The notes: generated by a model not told the origin, from the sequence alone. A stretch of DNA of 64,000 nt from Bradyrhizobium sp. Ai1a-2 (GCF_000426245.1 NZ_AUEZ01000031.1:31063-95062); one strand, 5' to 3'. Shown: positions 53,083 through 63,139, counted from the first letter of the stretch. Made by a program: numbers and translations.

Positions 53083-54489
53083 ATGATGCCCTCAAGAACA
53101 CCTGCGAGCCGAAGGCTCGTGAAATTCGCGGCTACTTTCCTGGCGACAGTCTTGGGAATTACGCTCCTCAGTCTCGCACTGGGCGACGTTGCGTTTGCTC
53201 AGGACGCGGCGCCGCCGGCGTGCGGCGGCAAGGTCCTTGAAAAATGCACGCCGAACTCCGGCGATACGGCGTGGATGCTGACATCCGTCGCGCTTGTGTT
53301 GATGATGACGATCCCGGGCCTCGGCCTGTTCTACGGCGGCATGGTACGCAAGAAGAACGTCGGCGATACCGTGATGACCAGTTTCGCGGTCACCTGCCTC
53401 GTCACGATTCTGTTTGCCATCCTGACTTACAGCTTGGCATTTCGCGCCGGCACGCCCTTTGTCGGCGGCCTCGATCGGATGTTTCTCAAGGACATCCTGA
53501 GCGACATCGGCAAGGGCGGAATTGGCAATCCCAACCCGCTTGCCCCAACCATCCCCGAGGCCGTGTACATCTGCTTTCAGATGACATTTGCGATCATTAC
53601 GCCGGCGCTGATTGCCGGCGCATTTGCCGAGCGCATGAAATTCTCGGCCATGCTCTGGTTCATCGGCCTGTGGGCGATCCTGGTCTATGCGCCGATTGCG
53701 CATTGGGTCTGGGGGCCCGACGGGGTCTTCGCTGCGGCCAACGAGAACGCAGGGGTGAAGGTGCTCGATTTCGCCGGCGGTACCGTCGTGCATATCAATG
53801 CCGGCGTGGCAGGTCTGATGTGCGCCATCATGCTCGGCAAGCGCAGGGAGACGGGGCCTGCCCATAATATGGTGCTGACCTTTATCGGCGCCTCTTTGCT
53901 CTGGGTTGGCTGGTTCGGCTTCAACGCCGGCTCCGCCGTCACGGCGGGGATGCAGGCGGGCATGGCCATGCTGGTGACCCAGATCGCCACGGCGGTTGCT
54001 GCGTTCACCTGGATGCTGGTGGAATGGACGCTCAAGGGCAAGCCGACCGTCGTCGGCATCTGCTCGGGCGCGGTCGCCGGCCTCGTTGCCATCACGCCGG
54101 CGTCCGGTTTCGTGGCGCCGATCGGCGCCTTTGCCATCGGGATTGCCGCAGGCGTCCTCTGCTATTGGGGATGCACCGGCCTGAAGCGCGCGTTCAACTA
54201 TGATGACGCGCTGGATTGCTTCGGCGTGCACGCCATTGGCGGCATCGTCGGGGCACTGCTCACCGGCGTGTTCGCGGTCGAGCAGTATGGGGGGACGCCG
54301 GGCGTTCTGGAGGGAAACCCTGGTCAGTTCTTCAACCAGTGCGTCGGCGTTGCCACTGTGATTGTTTACGATGCCGTCGTCAGCCTGATCATCCTCGCTG
54401 CGGTGAAGGTATTCGTCGGCCTTCGCGTGCATGAGGACGCCGAGCGTGACGGGCTCGACCTCGCGCTGCATGGTGAAGTGGTGCACTAG
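53083..54489 (+). CDS. amt: Ammonium transporter Amt
   Basis: 468 residues from ATG 53083, the next codon also ATG; GGGAGGA lies upstream. Cleavable signal peptide (about 12-40, ending DVAFAQD), then 11 helices. Pore residues: DTAWMLTSVALVLMMTIPGL at the start, FAGGTVVHINAGVAGLMCA with the first pore His, and CFGVHAIGGIVGALLTGVF with the second. Takes up ammonium; normally gated by GlnK. No intact glnK lies next to it. Its stop codon overlaps the stop of the convergent gene within CTAG. Confidence 0.95.
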   Translation: MMPSRTPASRRLVKFAATFLATVLGITLLSLALGDVAFAQDAAPPACGGKVLEKCTPNSGDTAWMLTSVALVLMMTIPGLGLFYGGMVRKKNVGDTVMTSFAVTCLVTILFAILTYSLAFRAGTPFVGGLDRMFLKDILSDIGKGGIGNPNPLAPTIPEAVYICFQMTFAIITPALIAGAFAERMKFSAMLWFIGLWAILVYAPIAHWVWGPDGVFAAANENAGVKVLDFAGGTVVHINAGVAGLMCAIMLGKRRETGPAHNMVLTFIGASLLWVGWFGFNAGSAVTAGMQAGMAMLVTQIATAVAAFTWMLVEWTLKGKPTVVGICSGAVAGLVAITPASGFVAPIGAFAIGIAAGVLCYWGCTGLKRAFNYDDALDCFGVHAIGGIVGALLTGVFAVEQYGGTPGVLEGNPGQFFNQCVGVATVIVYDAVVSLIILAAVKVFVGLRVHEDAERDGLDLALHGEVVH

Positions 54490-55016
54490 CTGCGATAATA
54501 GCGCCACATCCTGAGGAACGTCCGATGGATCTCGTCGGGCGTCCGGTCGAATGGCTCCAGGTTGATGCACACCACGCCGCGGTGGTCCATGCGCCACGGC
54601 AGCCGCATCAAGCGGCGATAGGCCGGCTGCTTGCGCCAGTCGGCTACGAGGGCGCCGCTCAGGGGCGTGCTGAGCGCAATCTGCAATTCATGAACCGTCA
54701 TCGCGCGCTCGGCGATCTGGACGAGATCGATGCGTTCGATGGCGCGCCACCGGACCAGGCCGAAAGCCTGGATGAAGATGCCGTATTGATTGGCGCCGAT
54801 GGTCGGGCGCCCGGTCTCAAGCAACGGGATGTTGTAGTAGGTAAACCCAGCCGCCGTTACCGCAAGCGCCAGCCAGTAAAGCGCGCCGGTGATCCAGGTG
54901 GCCGCAAAGAAGATCGCGGCGAGGGCGGCGGTGACGTAGACCGGGAAGTAGATATCCTCGCGGCCGTATACGACCGAGTAGCCGCCAACATTTCCTTCGT
55001 TCAAGGTTGCGACCAT
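54486..55016 (-). CDS. Membrane protein with two helices and a PH-like domain, unknown function
   Basis: 176 residues from ATG 55016 (an in-frame start 16 codons earlier is possible). Two hydrophobic helices (about 20-60, FPVYVTAALAAIFFAATWI and ALYWLALAVTAAGFTYYNIP) are followed by a domain of about 110 residues (RPTIGANQYGIFIQAFGLVR, WRAIERIDLVQI) similar in layout to bacterial PH-domain membrane proteins. No function known. Its stop overlaps that of amt. Confidence 0.65.
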   Translation of the reverse strand: MVATLNEGNVGGYSVVYGREDIYFPVYVTAALAAIFFAATWITGALYWLALAVTAAGFTYYNIPLLETGRPTIGANQYGIFIQAFGLVRWRAIERIDLVQIAERAMTVHELQIALSTPLSGALVADWRKQPAYRRLMRLPWRMDHRGVVCINLEPFDRTPDEIHRTFLRMWRYYRS

Positions 55017-55083
55017 GTGAGCCCTATGCCCCCGATCTGCCCGGGGAATCATAAGGGATGACATTGGGGCCGCACAAAAACAA

Positions 55084-55105
55084 AACGGGGCCGCGGGGCC
55101 CCGTT
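55084..55105 (-). terminator. Intrinsic terminator of rpmG
   Basis: Arms AACGGGGCC (55084-55092) and GGCCCCGTT (55097-55105), loop of 4. On the minus strand it is followed by TTGTTTTTG. It lies just beyond the rpmG stop. Confidence 0.85.
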
Positions 55106-55128
55106 CCAGTGGGTAGTGTCCCGCGATC

Positions 55129-55296
55129 TTACTTGATCTTGGCTTCGCGGAATTCGACGTGCTTGCGCGCGACCGGGTCGTACTTCTTCTTGACCAGCTT
55201 GTCGGTCATGGTGCGCGAATTCTTCTTGGCGACGTAGTAATAGCCGGTGTCGGCGGACGACACGAGCTTGACCTTGATGGTGACCGCCTTGGCCAT
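55129..55296 (-). CDS. rpmG: 50S ribosomal protein L33
   Basis: 55 residues, complete: begins MAKAVTIKVKLVSSADTGYY and ends EFREAKIK. KNSRTMTDKLVKKKYDP is the family signature. This is the cysteine-free form that needs no zinc. Its own terminator follows. Gene is shorter than usual search cut-offs but certain. Confidence 0.97.
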   Translation of the reverse strand: MAKAVTIKVKLVSSADTGYYYVAKKNSRTMTDKLVKKKYDPVARKHVEFREAKIK

Positions 55297-55423
55297 GTCA
55301 AAACCTCAGGAAAATGATGGGGTATCAGGAGCCGGCCAAGCGGCCCGCGTTTGGCCGGCAACCTAGTCACAATCAGCCCAAAGTCAAGGTTTTCCGGACC
55401 CAAATCGGCCCAATTCGGCCGGA

Positions 55424-56749
55424 TCAGCGCTCGAAAAACTGGTTCTTCGGCCGCGGCAGGCCCAGATTCTCGCGCAGCGTCCTGCCTTCATACTCCTTGC
55501 GGAATATCCCGCGCTTCTGCAGTTCCGGGACCACCTTGTCGACGAAATCGTAGAGCCCACCCGGCAAATAGGGGAACATGATGTTGAAGCCGTCGGAGGC
55601 ATAGCTCGTCAGCCATTCCTCCATCTGGTCGGCGATCAGTTTCGGCGTGCCGACGAAGGCCAACCCGCCATAGCCGCCGACGCGCTGCGCAAGCTGGCGC
55701 ACGGTGAGCTTGTCGCGCGCGGCGACGTCGACCAGGCGCTGGCGTCCGCTCTTGCTGGCATTGGTTTCCGGGATCGGCGGCAGCGGGCCATCAGGATCGA
55801 AACCGGAGGCATCAGTGCCGAGGATCACCGAGAGCGAGGCAATCGCGCTGTCGTAATGCACCCGGCTGTCGAGCAAGGCGCGCTTCTCCTTGGCCTCCTC
55901 GACGCTGTCGCCGACCACGACGAAAGCGCCGGGCAGAATCTTCAAATGCTCGCGGTCGCGGCCGAGCTTGTCCATGCGGCCCTTGATGTCGGCATAAAGC
56001 TTCTGCCCGTCACTGAGGCTGCCGCCACCGGTGAAGACCGCTTCCGCCGTCTCCGCCGCCAATTGCCTGCCGTCCTCCGAGGCGCCGGCCTGCACGATCA
56101 CCGGCCAGCCCTGCACCGGCCGCGCGATGTTCAGCGGACCGCGGACCTTCAGATATTTTCCCTCATGATTGAGCACATGCATCTTCTCGGGATCGAAGAA
56201 GAGCCCGGATTCGACATCGCGCACGAAGGCGTCATCGGCAAAGGAATCCCAGAGCCCGGTGACCACGTCATAGAACTCCCGCGCGCGGCGGTAGCGTTCG
56301 GCGTGCTCCATGTGGTCGTCGAGCCCGAAATTGAGCGCGGCGTCGGGATTGGACGTGGTGACGATATTCCAGCCCGCGCGGCCGCCGCTGATATGGTCAA
56401 GCGAGGCAAAGCGGCGGGCGACGTGATAGGGCTCGTCGAAGGTGGTCGAGCCGGTCGCGACCAGGCCGATATTCTCCGTCGCCGTTGCGAGCGCCGACAG
56501 CAGCGTGAACGGCTCGAACGAGGTCACGGTGTGGCTGCGCTTCAGCGCATTGATCGGCATGTTCAGCACGGCCAGATGGTCCGCCATGAAGAAGGCGTCG
56601 AACTTGCCGGCTTCCAGCTTCTGGGTGAGCTGCTTGATATGGGAAAAGTTGAAATTGGCGTCCGGCCAGGCGCCAGGATAGCGCCATGCGCCGGTGTGGA
56701 TGCTGATCGGCCGCATGAACGCGCCGAGCTTGAGTTGACGCTGTGCCAT
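55424..56749 (-). CDS. FMN-dependent LLM-class monooxygenase (NtaA/SnaA/DszA family)
   Basis: 441 residues, full length for the family. Motifs: LGAFMRPISIHTGAWRYPGA, FDAFFMADHLAV, TFDEPYHVARRFASLDHISG, GRAGWNIVTTSNPDAALNFG, PVIVQAGASEDGRQLAAETA. A reduced-FMN monooxygenase acting on chelators, thiophenes or sulfonates; needs a separate flavin reductase, not seen here. The typical neighbours (ABC sulfonate transporters) are absent. Confidence 0.92.
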   Translation of the reverse strand: MAQRQLKLGAFMRPISIHTGAWRYPGAWPDANFNFSHIKQLTQKLEAGKFDAFFMADHLAVLNMPINALKRSHTVTSFEPFTLLSALATATENIGLVATGSTTFDEPYHVARRFASLDHISGGRAGWNIVTTSNPDAALNFGLDDHMEHAERYRRAREFYDVVTGLWDSFADDAFVRDVESGLFFDPEKMHVLNHEGKYLKVRGPLNIARPVQGWPVIVQAGASEDGRQLAAETAEAVFTGGGSLSDGQKLYADIKGRMDKLGRDREHLKILPGAFVVVGDSVEEAKEKRALLDSRVHYDSAIASLSVILGTDASGFDPDGPLPPIPETNASKSGRQRLVDVAARDKLTVRQLAQRVGGYGGLAFVGTPKLIADQMEEWLTSYASDGFNIMFPYLPGGLYDFVDKVVPELQKRGIFRKEYEGRTLRENLGLPRPKNQFFER

Positions 56750-56852
56750 TTGCCACGTTTCCGTGTGAATTGTTCAGGAGCAGATAGGCACGAAGCGCGG
56801 CGGCACCACAGGGAAGATTATTTTGTTTTTGCACGCTTTCGCGACATGCCCG

Positions 56853-57602
56853 TCACGCGCCCAAAATGTCCTTCTGCATCCTGCCGCCGTAGAAGTGGAA
56901 GAATGGCACCGGCGCGTCATGACTGAGAGGCCCCGTGGCAAGCCGGCGGTCGAGCTCGGCGAGCACGTTCTTGGTCATGGCATGTGCATCGGCCAGCGGT
57001 TCGGAGCCGATCTCGACCCACACCAGCTCGACCAATTCCGCGTCGGCATGCACCACGCCTTCGACGCGATGGGCGATGGCGGAGGCATCCGCCGTGAAGA
57101 AGCGCGTGTCGAAGCGGCGGACGCGACCGGGCGGGGTGATCGCGCGCGCGATCAGGAACAGGCCGGAGGGATCGGGCAACAGGCCGGCATCAGCGAACGG
57201 CGTCCATGGACCATCGAGCTTGGCGGGCTTCTCGGGCTTGCGGCCGAGACACAGGCCCGTCTCTTCGCAGGCCTCGCGGATCGCCGCATTGGCCAATGCA
57301 CGGGCACGGCCGGGCGTGATCTTCGGGCTGCCCTTGAGCAGGTTCGCCTCAAGCTCCTGGCTGATGGGAGCGGCGACCGGAACGCGGTTGTCGGCCTTGT
57401 CGACGCGGCCGCCGGGGAAGACATATTTGCCGGGCATGAACACGACCTTGTCGTGCCGCTTGCCGACCAGCACCTTCGGCCTCGCGCTGGAGCGATCGAT
57501 CAGGATCAGTGTCGCGGCATCCTTGGGCCGGAAATACGGATGATGATCCGCTTCCTTTTCCTCTTTGACGTCCTGCTTGATCGCGGTCGCTGCTTCGGTC
57601 AT
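56853..57602 (-). CDS. NUDIX hydrolase
   Basis: 249 residues. The NUDIX box end is clear in ANAAIREACEETGLCLG (REx2EExG-type); a longer-than-usual insert separates it from GGRV in PGKYVFPGGRVDKAD. Resembles the NUDT19/CoA-diphosphatase-like long forms. Cytosolic. It sits 33 bp after the DUF983 gene in the topA-rnr run. Confidence 0.88.
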   Translation of the reverse strand: MTEAATAIKQDVKEEKEADHHPYFRPKDAATLILIDRSSARPKVLVGKRHDKVVFMPGKYVFPGGRVDKADNRVPVAAPISQELEANLLKGSPKITPGRARALANAAIREACEETGLCLGRKPEKPAKLDGPWTPFADAGLLPDPSGLFLIARAITPPGRVRRFDTRFFTADASAIAHRVEGVVHADAELVELVWVEIGSEPLADAHAMTKNVLAELDRRLATGPLSHDAPVPFFHFYGGRMQKDILGA

Positions 57603-57635
57603 TCCATCCCCGTTTTGTTGTTCTTGAACTTAAGG

Positions 57636-58079
57636 CTATTGGATCGGCGGAAGATCGTCTGGCGCGTTCTCGTCGAAGCCGTGCATGCGCATCGCCCACT
57701 GGAAGCCGACGACGGCGCCCTTGATCGGCTGCAACAGCAGCAGTGACAATATCAGGGTCAGCGGCAGATAGATCGAGAGCTGCAGCCACACCGGCGGTGA
57801 ATAGTCGGTCTCGATCCACAGCGCGAGCGGCACCACGATGTGGCCGACGACCACGATGACGAGATAGGCCGGCAGGTCGTCGGCGCGATGGTGTGAAAAA
57901 TCCAGGTCGCAGACCGGGCAGTGACCGTCGACTTTGAGGAAGGCGCGAAACAGTTTGCCTTGGCCGCAACGCGGACAGCGGCAGCGAAAGCCGCGCTTCA
58001 ACGCCGTCCACAGGTCGCGCCGCTGAACCGACGCAGCCTCGCGGGTCCACGCCGTCGTCGCGGGCTTCAGCGTTTCCAT
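57636..58079 (-). CDS. DUF983 membrane protein
   Basis: 147 residues. The N-terminal half has the DUF983 zinc-binding pattern CRCPRCGQGKLFRAFLKVDG followed by CPVCDLDFSHHRADD. Two membrane helices follow (LPAYLVIVVVGHIVVPLALW; LSIYLPLTLILSLLLLQPI). Function unknown. Its start overlaps the end of rnr by 13 bp, showing coupled translation. Confidence 0.92.
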   Translation of the reverse strand: METLKPATTAWTREAASVQRRDLWTALKRGFRCRCPRCGQGKLFRAFLKVDGHCPVCDLDFSHHRADDLPAYLVIVVVGHIVVPLALWIETDYSPPVWLQLSIYLPLTLILSLLLLQPIKGAVVGFQWAMRMHGFDENAPDDLPPIQ

Positions 58080-60397
58080 GACTTGCCTCGCTTCGATTTG
58101 CCGGACTTCTGCTTGCCCGGCTTGCGATCCTTTTTCTGCGGTGCGCGCCCCGCCTTTGCACCGCGCACTTCTTTCTTCCGTTCGCGTCGGCCTGCGCTTT
58201 TTCTGCCACGCGGAATGGCTTGTCCGCCCGACAGCAATTCAAAGCGCAAGGCGCCGGCGATCGGAGCAGCTTCTACCAGACGCACGTCGACCACGTCACC
58301 CAATCGGTGCATGGCACCGCTGCGGGAGCCGATCAGGGCATGCCGCGTCTCGTCATAGTCATAGTATTCGGTGCCGAGCGTTCGGATCGGGATCAACCCG
58401 TCGGCGCCGGTGTCGTCGAGCTTGACGAACAGTCCGGAGCGGGTGACGCCGGAAATGCGTCCCTGAAAGCTCGCGCCGACGCGATCGGCGAGATAATGCG
58501 CGATCAGGCGGTCGGCGGTCTCGCGCTCGGCCTTCATCGCGCGCCGCTCCGTCATCGAAATCTCGGCGGCGACCTCGGCAAGCGTCTCCGGCGTCTCGCT
58601 GTCGGGCAGGGCGCCATCGCCGAGCCCAAGCGCCCGGATCAACGCACGGTGCACGATCAGGTCGGCGTAGCGCCGGATCGGCGAGGTGAAATGCGCATAG
58701 CGCCTGAGGTTCAGGCCGAAATGGCCGTAATTCTCCGAGGAGTATTCGGCCTGCGCCTGCGAGCGCAGCACCACCTCGTTGACCAGCGTCTCGTAGTCCT
58801 CGCCCTCGACCTGTGCCAGCACGCTGTTGAACACGGACGGCCGCAGCGCGCCCGCCTTTGTGAAGGGCAGATCGAGCGTCTTGAGGAACTCCTGGAGGTT
58901 GTGAACCTTCTCCTGCGTCGGCTCGTCATGCACGCGATAGATCAGCGGCAGGCCCTTCTTCTCGAGCGTCTCGGCCGCGGCGACGTTGGCGAGGATCATG
59001 AACTCCTCGATCAATTTGTGTGCGTCGAGACGTTCGGGAACGATGACGCGGTCGACCGTGCCGTCCGCCTTCAAGAGGATCTTCCGCTCGGGCAGATCGA
59101 GGTCGAGTGGATCGCGTTCGTCGCGCGCCAGCTTCACGACCCTGTAGGCCTCCCATAGCGGCTTCAGGATCGGATCGAGCAGGGGGCCCGTGGTATCGTC
59201 CGGCCGGCCGTCGATCGCCGCCTGCGCCTGCGCGTAGTGGAGCTTGGCGGCTGAGCGCATCAGCACGCGGTGGAACGTGTGCGAGCGCTTGCGGCCGTCG
59301 GCGCCGATCACCAGACGCACCGCGAGCGCGCCGCGCGGCTCGCCCGGCACCAGCGAGCAGAGATCGTTGGAGATGCGCTCCGGCAGCATCGGCACCACGC
59401 GGTCCGGGAAATAGACCGAGTTGCCGCGGACCAGCGCATCATGGTCGAGCGCCGAACCCGGACGCACATAAAAGGCGACGTCGGCGATCGCGACGTGGAC
59501 GACATAGCCGCCCTTGTTGTGCGGATCGGGGTCGGCTTCCGCATGCACGGCGTCGTCGTGATCCTTGGCGTCCGGCGGGTCGATGGTGACGAGCGGAACG
59601 TCGCGCCAGTCCTCGCGCGCTTGCAGCGTCGCAGGCCTGGCGTCCTCGGCTTCGCGCAAGGCGCCGCGCGAGAACTCCTGCGGGATTTCGTGGGTGTGGA
59701 TCGCGATCAGGCTGATCGCTTTTTCGCTCGCGATCGAGCCGAGCCGCTCTTTGACCTTGCCCGAAGCGAGGCCGAAGCCGCGGCTGCGGACGAGATCGAC
59801 GCTGACGAGATCGCCGTCCTTGGCGCCGCCGGTGTCGGCCTGGGCGATGTTGAGTTCGCGTCCGGCCTGCTTCTTGTCGACCGGCACCAAGCGGCCGCCG
59901 CCGTCGGGGAGGGCGCGGAACAGGCCGAGCACGCGGGTTCTGGCGTGGTCGATGACCTTGATGATGCGGCCGCGATAGGGCGTGCCGTCGGCGTCGTCGA
60001 CCATCTCGATGCGGAGCAGCGCGCGGTCGCCGACCCCTGCGGTGGTGCCGCGCTTCTGATGACGTGGCGTGACGATGCGGATCTTCGGCGCGCTGCCGTT
60101 TTCTTCGGTGTCCCACTCGGTGGGCGTTGCGATCAGTTCGCCGTCGGCGTCGCGGCCGGTGACGTCGGCCATGATGGTGGGCGGCAGCGCGGCCGGCTCA
60201 TGTATCTTGCGGCGGCGCTTGGCGATCGTGCCGTCGTCGGCGAGCTCGCGCAGAATGCGCTTCAGCTCGACGCGGTCTGCATTCTTCAACCCGAATTCGC
60301 GCGCGATCTCCCGCGTGCCGACTTTTCCGGGATTGGCACGGATAAAGGCGACAATGGCGTCCCTGGCCGGAAAGCCATGGTCATGTCTGTGTTTCAC
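58067..60397 (-). CDS. rnr: Ribonuclease R
   Basis: 776 residues starting at GTG directly after the topA stop (TAAGTG). N-terminal helix-turn-helix (about 8-75), cold-shock domains (about 80-240), RNB catalytic domain (about 260-590) with TIDPPDAKDHDDAVHAE carrying the metal Asp residues, S1 domain (about 635-720), and a Lys/Arg-rich tail. A 3'-5' exoribonuclease that digests structured RNA. Abutting topA and overlapping DUF983 suggest one operon. Confidence 0.95.
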   Translation of the reverse strand: MKHRHDHGFPARDAIVAFIRANPGKVGTREIAREFGLKNADRVELKRILRELADDGTIAKRRRKIHEPAALPPTIMADVTGRDADGELIATPTEWDTEENGSAPKIRIVTPRHQKRGTTAGVGDRALLRIEMVDDADGTPYRGRIIKVIDHARTRVLGLFRALPDGGGRLVPVDKKQAGRELNIAQADTGGAKDGDLVSVDLVRSRGFGLASGKVKERLGSIASEKAISLIAIHTHEIPQEFSRGALREAEDARPATLQAREDWRDVPLVTIDPPDAKDHDDAVHAEADPDPHNKGGYVVHVAIADVAFYVRPGSALDHDALVRGNSVYFPDRVVPMLPERISNDLCSLVPGEPRGALAVRLVIGADGRKRSHTFHRVLMRSAAKLHYAQAQAAIDGRPDDTTGPLLDPILKPLWEAYRVVKLARDERDPLDLDLPERKILLKADGTVDRVIVPERLDAHKLIEEFMILANVAAAETLEKKGLPLIYRVHDEPTQEKVHNLQEFLKTLDLPFTKAGALRPSVFNSVLAQVEGEDYETLVNEVVLRSQAQAEYSSENYGHFGLNLRRYAHFTSPIRRYADLIVHRALIRALGLGDGALPDSETPETLAEVAAEISMTERRAMKAERETADRLIAHYLADRVGASFQGRISGVTRSGLFVKLDDTGADGLIPIRTLGTEYYDYDETRHALIGSRSGAMHRLGDVVDVRLVEAAPIAGALRFELLSGGQAIPRGRKSAGRRERKKEVRGAKAGRAPQKKDRKPGKQKSGKSKRGKSWKR

Positions 60398-63139
60398 TTA
60401 TCCTCGAGTCTTGCCCGCGCTTTTCTTCGCGGGTGTTTTCGATGTTGCGGCAGGTTTTGCCGCTGATGTCTTCGCTGCCTTCACCGGCGCGCGCGCCTTG
60501 CTGGCGGCATCCGATTTCGGCTTGCTCGGCGCCTTCTTCACCGCGGCCTTCTTGGCAGGCTTTGCCGCGGCCTCGGTGTCGGCCTTCGCCGGCTTTTCCG
60601 CCTTGGCTTTCTTGGCCTTCGTCTTGCCGCCGCCCTTGGCTGCACGCTCGTCGATCAGCGCGATCGCGTCCGCAAGCGTCACCTCGTCGGGCGTCTTGTC
60701 GCTCGGGATCGTCGCGTTGACGCCGCCAGCGGTGACGTATGCGCCATAGCGACCGTTCTTCAGTGCGATCGCGCCAAGCGTCGGATGATCGCCAAGCGGC
60801 TTGCCCGGATCGGCGCCGAAGCGCCGGCCGCTTGGGCCCTTCGCGACCTTCTCCGCGATCAGCGTGACCGCGCGATTGAGGCCGATGTCGAAGACTTCGT
60901 CGCCGGCCTCCAGCGAGGCGTAGGTCTTCTCGTGCTTCACGAATGGACCGAAGCGGCCGATGCCGGCGGTGATCGGTTCCCCCGTCTCGGGATGCTTTCC
61001 GATTTCGCGCGGTAGCGACAACAGCTTGAGCGCAAGCTCGAGATCGACGTCGTTTGGCGAGGTACCTTTCGGGATGCCGGCGCGCTTCGGCTTCTCGCCT
61101 TCGGCATAATCCTTCTGCTCGCCGAGCTGGATGTAGGGGCCGAACCGGCCCGCCTTCACGGTGACGTCGAAGCCGCTGTCCGGATCCTGGCCGAGAACAC
61201 GGTCGGCGGCAGCCTCGGAGTCGGCGGCGAGCGGCCTTGTATAGCGGCATTCCGGATAGTTCGAGCAACCGATGAAGGCACCGAACTTGCCGGCCTTCAG
61301 ATTGAGCCGGCCGGTGCCGCAGGTCGGACACTGCCTGGGATCGCCGCCATCCGCGCGCGGCGGATAGATGTGCGGCCCCAGCATCTCGTCGAGAACGTCG
61401 AGCACTTCCGCGACGCGCAGATCCTTGATGTCGTTGACCGCGCCGATGAAGTCGCGCCAGAAATCCTTCAGCACCTGCTGCCAGGAGATCTCGTTGTTCG
61501 AGATGCGGTCGAGCTGTTCCTCGAGATCGGCGGTGAAGTCGTATTCGACATAGCGGCGGAAGAAGCTTTCCAGGAACGCGATCACGACGCGCCCCTTGTC
61601 CTCGCCGTAAAGGCGTCGCTTCTCGAGCTTCACATAGCCGCGGTCCTTCAGCACCTGCAGGATCGAGGCATAGGTCGAGGGCCGGCCGATGCCGAGCTCT
61701 TCCATGCGCTTGACCAGCGAGGCTTCCGAGAAGCGCGGCGGCGGCTCGGTGAAGTGCTGGGTGACGGCAAGGTCCTGCCGCTTCAGCGGCTCGCCCACGC
61801 TCATCGAGGGCAGGCGGCGCGAGTCTTCGTCTTCCTCGTCGTCGCGGCCTTCCTGGTAGAGCGCGAGGAAGCCGTCGAACTTGATGACCTGGCCGGTGGC
61901 GCGCAATTCCAGCACGCGCGATCCGGCTTTCGCCTCGATGTCGACCGTGGTGCGCTCGAGCTCGGCGGATTCCATCTGGCTCGCGATGGTGCGGGTCCAG
62001 ATCAGTTCATAGAGCCGCGCCTGATCGGAATCGAGCCGCCGCTTCAGGTCGGCGGGCCGGCGCGACAGGTCGGTCGGGCGGATCGCTTCGTGCGCTTCCT
62101 GCGCGTTCTTGGCCTTGGCCTGGTACTGGCGCGGGGCGTCGGGCACATAGGCGTTGCCGAAGTCCTCACCGATCACCTTGCGCGCCTGGGTGATCGCGGA
62201 CGGATCGATCTGCACGCCGTCGGTACGCATATAGGTGATGAGGCCGGTGGTCTCGCCGCCGATGTCGATGCCCTCATAGAGCCGCTGCGCGATCCGCATC
62301 GTATGTGCCGGCGCGAAGCCGAGCTTGCGGCTGGCTTCCTGCTGCAGCGTCGAGGTGGTGAAGGGTGCCTGCGGATTGCGGCGCGCGGGCTTTGCTTCGA
62401 CGGTCGCGACCTTGAACAGCGCAGCTTCGATCGCCTTGCGGAATTCCTCGGCTTCCGCGCCCGAGCCGATGTCGAGCCGCGCGATCTTCTTGCCGTCGGC
62501 GCCGACGAGCCGCGCCTCGAAGGCTTCGCCGCGCGGGGTCAGAAGGGTCGCGACCAGCGACCAATATTCCTTCGGCACGAACTTCTCGATCTCGAGCTCG
62601 CGGTCGCAGACCAGACGCAGCGCCACTGACTGCACGCGGCCGGCGGAACGCGCCCCCGGCAATTTGCGCCAGAGCACGGGGGAGAGGGTGAAGCCGACGA
62701 GATAGTCCAGCGCGCGGCGCGCCATATAGGCGTCGACCAGCGCGCCGTCGATCTGGCGCGGCGCCTTCATCGCTTCCGAGACCGCCTGCTTGGTGATGGC
62801 ATTGAACACCACGCGCTCGATCTTCTGATCTTTCAGCGCGCGCTTTTCCTTCAACACCTCCAGCACGTGCCAGGAGATCGCCTCGCCCTCGCGATCAGGG
62901 TCGGTTGCGAGAATCAGGCGGTCCGCACCCTTCAGCGCCTTGGCGATGTCATTGAGTCGGCCGGCGGCCTTGGGATCGACCTCCCAGATCATCTGGAAAT
63001 TGGCGTCCGGATCGACCGATCCGTTCTTGGCGGGGAGGTCGCGGACATGGCCAAACGAGGCCAGGACCTCGTAGGAGGAGCCCAGATACTTGTTGATCGT
63101 CTTGGCTTTGGCCGGCGACTCCACGATGACGATATTCAT
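60398..63139 (-). CDS. topA: DNA topoisomerase I
   Basis: 913 residues. TOPRIM domain (about 1-120, MNIVIVESPAKAKTINKYLG), catalytic Tyr in TGLITYMRTDGVQ (about 305), then the type IA core. Zinc-ribbon repeat CPTCGTGRLN with CSNYPECRYTRP (about 602-640) and three further degenerate repeats, ending in a basic Lys/Ala tail. Relaxes negative supercoils. First gene of the topA-rnr-DUF983-NUDIX run. Confidence 0.97.
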   Translation of the reverse strand: MNIVIVESPAKAKTINKYLGSSYEVLASFGHVRDLPAKNGSVDPDANFQMIWEVDPKAAGRLNDIAKALKGADRLILATDPDREGEAISWHVLEVLKEKRALKDQKIERVVFNAITKQAVSEAMKAPRQIDGALVDAYMARRALDYLVGFTLSPVLWRKLPGARSAGRVQSVALRLVCDRELEIEKFVPKEYWSLVATLLTPRGEAFEARLVGADGKKIARLDIGSGAEAEEFRKAIEAALFKVATVEAKPARRNPQAPFTTSTLQQEASRKLGFAPAHTMRIAQRLYEGIDIGGETTGLITYMRTDGVQIDPSAITQARKVIGEDFGNAYVPDAPRQYQAKAKNAQEAHEAIRPTDLSRRPADLKRRLDSDQARLYELIWTRTIASQMESAELERTTVDIEAKAGSRVLELRATGQVIKFDGFLALYQEGRDDEEDEDSRRLPSMSVGEPLKRQDLAVTQHFTEPPPRFSEASLVKRMEELGIGRPSTYASILQVLKDRGYVKLEKRRLYGEDKGRVVIAFLESFFRRYVEYDFTADLEEQLDRISNNEISWQQVLKDFWRDFIGAVNDIKDLRVAEVLDVLDEMLGPHIYPPRADGGDPRQCPTCGTGRLNLKAGKFGAFIGCSNYPECRYTRPLAADSEAAADRVLGQDPDSGFDVTVKAGRFGPYIQLGEQKDYAEGEKPKRAGIPKGTSPNDVDLELALKLLSLPREIGKHPETGEPITAGIGRFGPFVKHEKTYASLEAGDEVFDIGLNRAVTLIAEKVAKGPSGRRFGADPGKPLGDHPTLGAIALKNGRYGAYVTAGGVNATIPSDKTPDEVTLADAIALIDERAAKGGGKTKAKKAKAEKPAKADTEAAAKPAKKAAVKKAPSKPKSDAASKARAPVKAAKTSAAKPAATSKTPAKKSAGKTRG

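Noticed and set aside
61370..62629. A 419-codon plus-strand frame inside topA
   Set aside because: Antisense shadow of topA; no ribosome site and no recognisable motif.
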